DNA of 64,000 bases from the NCBI GenBank assembly GCA_009760855.2, contig WPIO01000020.1, positions 1,620,501 to 1,684,500 of the forward strand. The letters are read 5' to 3'. The notes under the pieces were generated by a model. It was not told where the DNA came from and did not search any database. It saw only the letters and a list, made by a program, of their open reading frames with translations. This DNA comes from Cristatella mucedo (Eukaryota; Bryozoa; Phylactolaemata; Cristatellidae). Positions 55,305 through 64,000 of this stretch are shown here, in pieces; position 1 is the stretch's first letter; the number at the start of each line of letters is the position of its first letter. The translations under genes and the position numbers were made by a program.

Positions 55305-56036
55305 ATGATCTGCCCTGTGCGACTAGTAATGCATCATGTCTTACTTTATTGGATGTGCCGCCATGCGAGTCGGTTCAAACAGAAAAGGTTGCCCGGGGAC
55401 ATCGGCGAACATCTCGCTGTCCACCGTAGCTCATTTCCGCCTAGCTTCTGCGAAGCAGCCGAACTGCAACTATGGGATGAAGCGGTCGTATACTCGCTAG
55501 TTCTGTCCGGGTGCCGGTCGGATAAGTTGCAGAAGAGCTCTGCAGTCAACCGAAACGAAACTCCGCCTTCTGCTGCGACAGGAAGCGAAAGTGACTGTTC
55601 GACCAGCCACAGCTTCCTGCCACTTTCAGATTCCCACCTGTTAGACTCGCCGCCGTCTTTCGAACAGCAAATGCTAAAGCAGAACTCGCGGGATCACCCC
55701 AGCCATCCGCAGGCTGACGTTGCTCCCTTTCCACGGCCTTCAAAGAAGCCAAAACAGCACAGCACAGCACTCAATAACGCTTGGATCGGCCAACTGCCTC
55801 GCCACTTGTGTGACCCTCGGTATCGCATGCTCCGGATTGGACTCCGCCCCTCCGACGGCCGGTTCGGGCGCTATCCTCTCTTCTTCTCCATCGCCTTCTG
55901 CTTCTCATTCTACCTCGGCGTTGCCGACTCGACTGCAGTGGGCACGCACATCCATCGTATACTCAGTAGTATAGACGTGAGACCTACTGACCGCTACGGC
56001 TTCAGCCATTTCAGCTCGATTCTCTTCTGTCGATGA
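55305..56036 (+). CDS. Hypothetical single-exon ORF, 243 residues
   Basis: The longest non-repeat open frame outside the two spliced genes. The middle is Ser/Pro-rich (SESDCSTSHSFLPLSDSHLL and FPRPSKKPKQH). Near the C-terminus there is a hydrophobic segment (YPLFFSIAFCFSFYLGVA) that could be a membrane helix. There is no domain match. A competing minus-strand frame (56147-55905) is Glu/Ala-rich, looks equally protein-like (NEVPNPEASVRFGGEADRA) and overlaps it, so at most one is real. Confidence 0.25.
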   Translation: MICPVRLVMHHVLLYWMCRHASRFKQKRLPGDIGEHLAVHRSSFPPSFCEAAELQLWDEAVVYSLVLSGCRSDKLQKSSAVNRNETPPSAATGSESDCSTSHSFLPLSDSHLLDSPPSFEQQMLKQNSRDHPSHPQADVAPFPRPSKKPKQHSTALNNAWIGQLPRHLCDPRYRMLRIGLRPSDGRFGRYPLFFSIAFCFSFYLGVADSTAVGTHIHRILSSIDVRPTDRYGFSHFSSILFCR

Positions 56037-56489
56037 AAAAAGCATCGCTGCAGAGTTCTTGTGTAGGGCTCTGTCCGCTTCGCCGCCGAACCGCACACTT
56101 GCCTCTGGATTCGGCACTTCGTTAGCCATCGCAAAAGCCTCCTCCAACTCGTGAGATTGACCTCCACAAACTCACTTCCCCAACAAAAAACAAGCGGTGT
56201 GCTTGGTTGTATACCAGGGCTACATTTGTCACCGGAGGCAAGCAACTTTGCGGACAAAGCAGTTCGCTACGAAGGATGACTTTTGTGAACAAGTTTGCAT
56301 AGTTGCCGAGCCCTATACTATTAATTATAAAGAAGCGCCCCGCTCAGCGGGTGTACGAGTCCTTTCTTGAAGGGGGCGTCTTTAAAACCCTGTCAGGCGA
56401 CACCGTGTCTGCTTCCTGCCGCTTTTGCGTAGCAAAGGAAACTTCTTTCTGGCCCACAGGGTGTTGTCGCTGACCACGCCAGCCCACAT

Positions 56490-56822
56490 CATAACCGAGG
56501 TCCCTGGCTTAGCGACATTTAAAAAGAAGCTAAAGACGCAATTTTTGTCTCAGCATTTAGTGAGTCCACTAATTTATCATTTGTGTGCTAATTCGTGCTG
56601 CTGACACTGTGCATGTCACCATTAAGCATATTTACATGTTAGCACTGCCCATGTTACTTCTTAACCTTGTTACCTCTTTACTATGCTTTTGACATCGTGC
56701 ATCGTTACCAATCTTAGCATTTCCTCATGCTTCCTTTCCAGCAGTAGAAAAAGGTGCCTAGATGAAGGTGAAGTTCTCTGCAGGTGCAATAAAAATGTAT
56801 TATTATTATTATCATTATTACT
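56490..56822 (+). mobile_element. LINE-A copy, C-terminal end and 3' UTR
   Basis: VPGLATFKKKLKTQFL in the plus frame near 56500-56550, then the 3' UTR blocks, AAAGGTGCCTAGATGAAGGT and an (ATT)n tail at 56797-56822. The terminal stem is partly decayed. Confidence 0.75.
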
Positions 56823-57128
56823 AATGAGGAGCGATGGTGTGCATGTTCGGCTGGGTCGGAGGCTCCAAAAATAAGCGTTCCAAGTCGTTTCCGGTGGTTT
56901 CGAAGAATGACAAGTAAGAGTTTCCGACGCCCTGCCTTCCACCCGGGCAATTGCATTGGTGCAGAGGGTTGGCGGCCGCCTGCTAGCAGCGAGTAGTTGT
57001 GGCTAGGCAGTAGCTATTTATGGCTCGCCAAAAATCCAAAGCAGCTCTTGGCTTGTCATCGGCTGCAAGGAGCGTGCGCGTGTCTCAGACAAGACAGAAA
57101 GCGAGAGAAGCGGGATATGAGGACATGG

Positions 57129-57211
57129 GATTTCAGTGGCTCCACGGAGAGATTCCAGTGGCCCACGAGATTCGAAGAGATTCTATGAGATTCCAGTGGC
57201 TCCACGGAGCT
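57129..57211. repeat. Short repeat array, about 22-27 bp units
   Basis: Three versions of GAGATTCCAGTGGCTCCACG (57129, 57149 and 57188) with intervening GAGATTC variants. Confidence 0.75.
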
Positions 57212-57660
57212 CATCGGTCGAATTTCGGTCGCAGCGGGGCTTCGAGGGGACAGGGAAGCTTTGAGGGGGTGGGGAGGCTGTGCTGGGGAGGGGCCGGGGA
57301 GGTGAGGTAAAGTACAATACGAGCGCTTCAGTGCAAACCATGAGTGGCTGTAACCGTGAGCGTCATTACTCGTCGACGGCTGTGGCCGGGGGCTTTTTTT
57401 CGGTGATCAGTTTTGCCTTACAACTAAGCTCCCATGACGCGAAACTCAGGTGAATGGAGTCGGCACCACCACGCCTTCTCTACAGGCGAGCAAAATACGA
57501 TCTCGATGGTTCAGAGAAATGAATCCTGGTTTACGAAGTCACGCTTCAGGCTGGAAGCCAGCTGGGCGAGCTACACAAACTTAATATATTTGTAATGAAT
57601 TTTGGTAACCTGGGTGGTTCTGAGACGAGGAGTTATCTCCCACAAACATCGAATTGGTCC
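57212..57660. other. No recognisable gene
   Basis: A G-rich stretch at 57235-57305 (repeated GGGG), then mixed DNA. Nothing recognised. Confidence 0.35.
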
Positions 57661-57668
57661 CCCTAGAG

Positions 57669-58070
57669 CAGGGATCGGCAAACTAATCGGACTAGTAGGC
57701 TATTTTAGGCCAAAAAAGGAAAATGAGGTCAGAAGAAACCATGCCCACCCCATGTGTTAGGTGAAGTGGGCGTGGTCATACGGAAAAACAGTCGCCGCGG
57801 ACGCTTAGTCATGCGCAGCAATTATAGGGGTAGCCGTGTATCGTCGTCTATCTCCCAGTTAGCGGCCTCTGTTTCATAGAAGCGCCTGACAACAATTCTA
57901 AAAATTAGCATGAGCCACAGCTTGAGCTGCATCCGATGGTACTGAACGGGTACAAAACCGCAACGAGTCAATTAGGCCGGATCCAAAATAAATAACTAGG
58001 GGGCGTTGGGCCGGACTGGAGTACTAGCTAGGCCGTATCTGGCCTAAAGGCCGGAGTTTACCGACCTCTG
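57669..58070. mobile_element. hAT-type MITE, copy 2
   Basis: 402 bp with terminal inverted repeats CAGGGATCGGCAAAC and GTTTACCGACCTCTG. Flanking 8-bp sequences CCCTAGAG and CCCGAGAG match at 7 of 8, as expected of a hAT target duplication. There is no open frame. Internal sequence is collinear with the copy at 34622-35138 minus its LINE-A insertion. Confidence 0.9.
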
Positions 58071-58209
58071 CCCGAGAGGATTTACCCGTCACATGACGAG
58101 ATCTGATGGAATGATCAACGCATAATTGTTGAATATACTGAGGCATAATCCCGGGTTTATGGAAAATAACCCAGCTCCAGCACATTCCTCCAGCTTATCA
58201 AAATTCATT

Positions 58210-58343
58210 ACAAATAAATAAGTTGTACAGCGCCCTCAGAGAATTTTATCACTAACCATGTGCTTTACATATGCCGCAGGACTTCAAGCCCACGACTTTG
58301 GTCAATAAAGGAGATAACTGTACCCCTTCGCCAAACCTGGGCG
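58210..58343 (-). mobile_element. SINE-A copy, diverged
   Basis: The minus strand has CAGGTTTGGCGAAGGGGTA (head), GTCGTGGGCTTGAAGTCC (B box region), CATATGTAAAGCAC and CTGAGGGCGCTGTACAAC, then TTATTTATTTG. Its 3' loop (ATTCTCTGAGGGCGCT) is closer to LINE-A than in other SINE-A copies. Confidence 0.65.
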
Positions 58344-58446
58344 GCGATAATTACTTTTAAGTAATTATCTTTATAATTTAGATAATTACTTTTAAGTAAT
58401 AAGGCTACTAGCTTAAATGAACAGTTAAAATAACTCGGGAGCTAAA

Positions 58447-58612
58447 ATAAAAAGAGACTAGCTGATTCAACAGCCTCTTTTGTATAGCGACAGAGGAGCC
58501 TTTACGGCTATCACCACCGCTTGCAGTGGCGATAAAGGATCGTCCACTGCAGGATTGGAACCCACGACCTCGGGGCCGAGGTCGTGAAAAGCAACGAGTG
58601 CTGAGTGGGTTA
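58447..58612 (-). mobile_element. SINE-B copy
   Basis: The minus strand has ACGACCTCGGCCCCGAGGTC, GTGGGTTCCAATCCTGCAGT, CGCCACTGCAAGCGGTGGTG, AAAGGCTCCTCTGTCGCTAT and ACAAAAGAGGCTGTTGAATC. It is clearly the same family as 44791-44990. Confidence 0.88.
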
Positions 58613-58764
58613 TAGCTTAGTACTTTACTGATCAAGTGATCAAGCTTGAAGAATGTCCTCGACCATACGTACATGCCCCTCAAAGTCAAGATCTAGTCCC
58701 CGCTCCAAAATCTTTGTTTTTTTTTTATAAAGTTAAAGAAATAGTAAAGATATGCTGATTGACA

Positions 58765-58925
58765 GGCAAGGTAAGCTGATTGAACAGCCTCATTAATACA
58801 GCAGCAATAGAGCCTTTAGCGGCAGTCAATTCTACTAACGTTACCAAATAAGGATTGTCCGCAGCAGGACTGGGCAGTAAATAGTGAGCATCTTACCTCT
58901 GCACGTGGTCGAGTGAGGGCTGGAT
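58765..58925 (-). mobile_element. SINE-B copy, strongly diverged
   Basis: The minus strand keeps AGGTAAGATGCTCAC, CAGTCCTGCTGCGGACAATC, TAAAGGCTCTATTGCTG and GAGGCTGTTCAATCAGCTTA. It lies about 150 bp from another SINE-B in the same orientation. Confidence 0.65.
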
Positions 58926-59570
58926 GCGTCGAGGCTACCCATGCCGCACCACTTTGCGGCTGCAAAAAGAGGTCTGGAGCTAGAGAAAAGAGTAACAAGA
59001 AACATTCCTTTTACTTTAAACGCTGCACTCAGAATAGTAATGGACCTTTCGGTGTACATTGTATTAAGCAGTAGCCTAACAGCCTGACAGGTGTCCATTT
59101 TTTCTTCGCTTTGACCAACTGTAACCTCGCAAGGTTCACACCACGACCGCAAAAGGAGAAACCAAAATATCGTTGCAGCAATCCAGCCAGTCCGTAATTG
59201 TTCTTAAATTTTCTAACACATAATAAATGACGCGATACTAAGTTTAATGACACTCATATTGTCTTCAGCAGCTACTGCGATCTACAGAAACAACTCGTCC
59301 GTCGACGAATACTTTAACCGTTCCTTTCATTCAGGAGCTTCGATATACTATCCAAATCGTAACTATAGATCGAGGCATCTGGTTCGCCGAAACAGGTCTC
59401 GAGATAGTAGCCAGGCGATGTTTTCAAGCTATTATACTTGCTAAATACCATTGAACTCGGTTTCATGCACAAACACAACAATGATAGTGAGAAAAAAGGC
59501 AAAGTGTGCTAGTGCGGCAAGGAGTTCTGCAGGCTCTCGACACCAATCTGGAGGCTGCCTACGGCGGTAG

Positions 59571-59830
59571 CTGTAATGTAATGTACCTCCGTCTGTAACT
59601 CTACAAATCTTATGTTGGTGTTACGCAGGGGAGCTTTTCTTTATAGCGAACTCAGTCTAAGCGGCTTTCGGTAGCCAACAGGCTTCATTTCACGAAACAA
59701 CGAGAAAGTGGGATGCGTGGCAGAGTCAGGAGAGCAGTTGAGGTAGTGAGTGGCATGGAAGGAAGTAGCAGCTCAGGACCGCTAGAAAGAATGAGCCATA
59801 GTCGGCAGTAGGAGAGTAGCTGTATCTTAA
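59571..59830 (-). mobile_element. LINE-B 3' fragment
   Basis: The minus strand carries the TACTCTCCTACTGCCGACTA block, GGCTCATTCTTTCTAGCGGT, CAACTGCTCTCCTGACTCTG and the UTR. It ends AGGTACATTACATTACAG at 59571. Confidence 0.85.
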
Positions 59831-62580
59831 AACGAAACATAAATTGAACACTGCCGAGAGGTCGCTTGGCTAGCAGCATCAAATTTTATTTTGTCGGATA
59901 CTTGCACAGTATCACTTACCGACAGCCCACATGGAGCATACGCACGCGTATGTAATGCTCATCCTTTGGGAAATCTTGACCAACTCGTTGACTAGGGGGC
60001 CAGCAAAGCAGCCCATAACCGCATAGTTCCTTCGTTATAAATGACAATCAGAGGCTGTGTGCCGCAGGACTGGGTGTCGAACAAATTGTTGCCGCGTGTA
60101 GGTGCCATCCCTATACTTTCTACGACATAGGATGGTAGAGTCGGTCTGACGAATGCAGACGCCAGAAGCTAGAAAGCATGTTTCAAACTGGCCTATTCAC
60201 AGGGGAGACGTCGCACGAGCCACAGCCCATCACTAGGATAGCTTTCTGAGGATTTAAATACAGGATTTAAAGCTTGTCGTCTTCAGTTCATCCTTTAATA
60301 GCTTACGTACACTGATTGCACCGCAATTGCTGTGACAGTAATGGGCTTGGTGAGATGACGGTCAATTGCCACATGCCTAAATGGATATTGTACCCCAGTG
60401 CAGACTGAGCTGCTACCGGTCAATCACACTAAGAGATCTAGCTGACAAGCAGTTAAATAAAAGTGATCGTAATTTAACGAAGGGTCTCTCCTTTCTGGAT
60501 GACGTTCAACAACTGGTCGGAACAGGCGGCTGGGGCCGCCCTGCCCCATGAGCACCCGATGAGGGAAGAGTGCTGTCAAAGGTTGTGGATGCGTGACAGC
60601 TGGATGTTCCTGCTGCAATATCAATTGTTATTGTACGAAGGGGATCTCTTATCTGCATTTATAGAACTAAAATGCGACTTGTATTCCAAGGCAGACGAAT
60701 CGCACTGAAGGCTATATTAGGTCCCATCACATTCCTACCACCCACCACTCATGTGCCACTAAGAGGCAGATAGCCAGATGCATTACGACACGGCAAAACT
60801 TTAAACCCCTACCATTATTCAAATAAGAGACTTTGTGAACCAACACAGCACGTATAATTTTCGTACAAATCGAAGGCAATAGGACAACTTTAGATTTACA
60901 CTGGCTTTAAGAGCGTAGGCAAGCTAACCTCCTTACATGACACTATAGACCACTACCCAGATAATTCTTTCCAACAAGCCTGCAGATATAGCAATGACAG
61001 CGATTGCAATATGCAGTGGAGGAACTAGTGTCCTGCACTGACAGCATGGCACAGCGAACAGATGATCAACGAACAGAATAGCACATATTGCTATGCCGAT
61101 AGTCTTGCTCATTGGCTGCAGCTGTAAGCTCATGTCCTGCTGGTGTTCACACAAGGTACAGTTTTTGTGTGAATAATCAGATCAGCAACTAGCAAAAGGC
61201 CTGGGACGTCGCAATCAGAAAACATGTTTAGGACATTCGCCTTCTGCCCAAAGGTCCGGTTTCCGAGATCTGTCATATGCATGCTCTTTTTTCTTTTTGG
61301 TAGAGGGCTAGGCTGTGATCGATCAATAACGAGAGGCTTGGCTTCAAGCTGCACTGCAACTCGGTGTTAACTCTAAGCCACATTTGCATGCACTACTACC
61401 GCACCGCAATAATCAAGCCATGCATCCGACCTCTTTCTGCTGACACTGTTGCCGCCTGCCTAGGCATCTTTGGTCGGCAAAAGGGCAAGCCTAAGACAAG
61501 AAGCCAACAGAGAGGGGCCTCAGTCGATTCTTAATGAAGAAATCCTATACGTTGAACAGGTTACCATTATTACTAATAAGGATACTAATAAAGCATTCAC
61601 ATACTACAACATGAGTACCGAATCTCTTTAACGAATGCACGAAAAGAAAGAAAGCACAACATGTCAAAGCAATCAAGCCTCCGGCGCGCGTCATCGGTGT
61701 TATTGAAATTAGCTGCAGCGTTTTCCACAATATAAATAACACCAAGTTTCCCCACATCAACTTAGCACGCTATAACAATAATTGAAGCGAGCGCACGCGA
61801 TTAATAAAAATAGAACCAACAGGAGAAAGTGGCGACTTGACGCCGCTTCAGCCACAGGAAGCAGTCGAGTGAGAGGCAGCACAGAAGACGGCTCGCGACT
61901 ATGCCCTACAAACAGGCCCAACCAGGCCCTACTTGTGCTGCAGGTGCTCGTCGCCGGTCTGCACCACTCTAGACGGCAAAATAGAGACACTGAACAGTAA
62001 AGGTGATCACTAGAGGAATACACGTATCGTACCAGAGAGTGTCGGCCATGACAAGAAGCTTGTCACGGTCGGCCCAGATCCGGGGCTTCAGTGTACTGCT
62101 GGTTGTGCATGCGCGGGTCGCACGCCTGTCCTAACAAGGCAGCAGCATCTGTCCTCAAACGGGAGGTTAACGAGGCTTCGAAACGAGATCGCGAAATTCG
62201 TTTTGCATGGAGCCATCTTGCTACTTAAGAAAGCTGCACTTGCAAGGAAGCACCGCTCCAGCACTGCAGGTCAAGACGATTCGTGGGAAACCGCACGTGA
62301 CCTCCCAGAATGGCCGAGGGACAGCTCTCGCCAGCTGAACTCAGTCGTCATCGTCCGAACTGCTTCCGAAAGCATCGTCCTCGGGGCTACAAAGAAGCAC
62401 GGCAGCACACTAATCAGCTGCATGGGTGGTTGCCAACTTGGATCTTCCCAATAAAGGGAACCCCTTAAATTTGCAGCCAGGAAGTCTATACTGCCACGAG
62501 GCAGCTGTACAATCAGCCGGTTGAGAAAAATGCTCGTTTGAGCATTCAAATGCTCGAACACTGCAGGACTGCAGCACTTG
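59831..62580. other. No recognisable gene or repeat
   Basis: About 2.7 kb of mixed-composition DNA with short frames on both strands. Minus-strand frames at 61154-60933 and 62023-61757 have short hydrophobic stretches but no further support. Confidence 0.35.
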
Positions 62581-62587
62581 GGTTTTT

Positions 62588-62685
<98 letters not shown>

Positions 62686-62692
62686 GTGAGAG
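62588..62692. repeat. (GA)n microsatellite
   Basis: Nearly pure GA from 62591 to 62681, then GTGAGTGAGAGG. Confidence 0.95.
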
Positions 62693-62702
62693 GGAGCCTC
62701 GC

Positions 62703-62782
62703 CAGCCAGAAGACGTGTTGTGCCTGCTTTGGTAAGCGACAGACTCGCAAAGATAGAATTTGCCTGTGATTCTTCACGGCGC
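62703..62782. repeat. Dispersed repeat R2, copy 2
   Basis: Related to 52284-52362 in the same orientation. It is directly beside the GA microsatellite. Confidence 0.6.
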
Positions 62783-63084
62783 ATGCTATATCGTTAACAT
62801 AAATTTAAAGTGGTCAGCACCTACGTACATACCTATGCTCCGTACAAGCAACCCTGCTGATTTGCTACCCAGCGTTGACGAATACATTTCATAAAATTAG
62901 ATGCAGATTCATTTTACAAAAAAATCCTTAAATAAATAAACTTTAAATACGTTTTTCATTTTCCTCATTACATATTTTGCCTTATTAATTAAGAGCTCTC
63001 GGCTTGGCAATCAGTGGGGCAGGCTCATCCTGCTCAGCCAGCCTTCGAAGCAAAGTTGAAGGTTCCATCATTTTTCACGAGTGC

Positions 63085-64000
63085 ATAATACTAATAATAA
63101 CAAACATTTATATGACAACCTTACAGAACTAAATCTCTTTCTATGAACTTCATAGTTGAAAGGATGGGAGAGGAAGCACGGCAATAGGCCAAGTGATAAC
63201 ATTAACAATTTTGGCAGGAACAAGCACAGAAAAGAAATTCACATGGAGTGAGCAAATACTTCGAGGGACTAGGAGTCATACAGTTTCTTTTTAATTCTGT
63301 CAAGTCAGGAAGTGTTACGTCAGCAGGGAGTGAAAATATGAAGAACATGAGCAAAAGGCGCGGTCTCAAAAAGACTGGACGTTGGTTTGAGACACAGCTA
63401 AACGACTCGAGTCAGATGAGCAGTTGGTACGAAGCAAAGCACGATTAGGGAGTATTACAGCCAGGAGGCCAGAGCAAGTGAATGCAGAGACCTGAAAGTG
63501 AAAGACAAACCTTAAGCTCGACCCACTCCTTGATTAGGGAGGCAGTGCAGGTCGGCAAGAAGTGATGTGATAAGGCAACTGTGCCACTCACGACAGACAA
63601 GCCTAAATGCCGAGTTTTGCAATAACTGTAAGCACCTTATCGCATAGATCGGAAGACCTACAAGTAGTCGGTTATAAAAGTCTCGGGAGGGTGTTCAAAA
63701 TACACGGGAGGGGGCCGGACACGTGGTGGCATCCTTATGTAAGCAATTCCAAATTTCTGTAATAATAAATAGCTGAAAACAGACAGGCTTGACGGTGGAG
63801 CCGACGCAGTCATCAAGGAAAAAGGCCATTTTTGAACGAGACACTCAAATTGCGGGCACGAAATATGCTGGTCGAGCCCATATTGACGTTTATGCCTCCA
63901 CGAATAGACTACAATACAAGCTTTTGAGACGGATAGACAAACAAAGACCAAGGCGAGAAGAGGTCCAGTGCATGGACCGAGATCAAGTATGCAGTAATAA
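63085..64000 (-). mobile_element. LINE-A copy, 3' end and C-terminal part, running off the window
   Basis: Begins with a minus-strand tail and stem-loop (63090-63150). It then matches the LINE-A minus-strand sequence of 19640-20300: GGCAGTGCAGGTCGGCAAGA, TGATGTGATAAGGCAACTG, GCCGAGTTTTGCAATAACTG, TAAGCACCTT. Then come AGACAGGCTTGACGGTGGAG and the AGACACTCAAATTGCGGG block. A short non-LINE stretch (about 63685-63760) looks inserted. The upstream part lies beyond the window. Confidence 0.75.

Overview
This is a stretch of animal (metazoan, most likely invertebrate) nuclear genome, not a prokaryotic, viral or organellar sequence. The evidence is spliced genes with GT/AG introns, non-LTR retrotransposons of the L2/CR1 group, tRNA-derived SINEs, a hAT transposase relic with matching non-autonomous hAT elements, and very long CT/GA, TG and other simple repeats. 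Nothing visible fixes the phylum. Gene density is low, and most long open frames in the window are shadows of (CT)n/(GA)n repeats or of GC-rich DNA.

Two spliced host genes can be supported. (1) On the minus strand at 27293-22274 is the 3' part of a single-pass membrane protein. It has a Ser/Thr-rich mucin-like ectodomain exon, a short membrane-proximal exon, a transmembrane exon, and an 86-residue tail with six tyrosines. The tail contains a consensus ITAM (YxxI-x7-YxxI) and two ITIM-like motifs. Its 5' end was not found. (2) On the plus strand at 47176-48374 is a complete three-exon Ras-superfamily GTPase of RASD/Dexras-like type. The residues equivalent to Ras Gly12, Gly13 and Gln61 are all replaced, and there is no CAAX box. 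It sits in a GC-rich, CpG-rich island.

Layout. 0-5 kb: decayed LINE-B copy and a tail-to-tail SINE-A pair. 5.9-9.2 kb: GC-rich island with no recognisable gene. 10-19 kb: microsatellites, SINE-A copies and LINE-A pieces. 19.5-21.9 kb: the best LINE-A copy (endonuclease C-terminal part plus reverse transcriptase), interrupted by a LINE-B fragment. 22.3-27.3 kb: the mucin/ITAM receptor gene, with LINE and SINE debris in its large intron. 27.6-36.3 kb: LINE-A and LINE-B copies, including a nest (LINE-A carrying a hAT MITE that carries another LINE-A tail). 36.8-38.4 kb: a second GC-rich island. 39.1 kb: a 13-bp minisatellite. 40-46 kb: simple repeats and SINEs. 46.8-49.3 kb: the GTPase gene and its island. 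52.6-53.9 kb: hAT transposase pseudogene. 56-64 kb: hAT MITE, SINE-B copies and LINE-A/B tails.

The mobile elements are linked to each other. LINE-A and SINE-A end in the same double stem-loop, which suggests SINE-A uses LINE-A machinery. The two MITEs share hAT-type terminal repeats, and one has a near-perfect 8-bp target duplication. Family names LINE-A/B and SINE-A/B/C are local labels used only in this annotation. All exon limits were read by eye from splice sites and phase, and no database search was possible.
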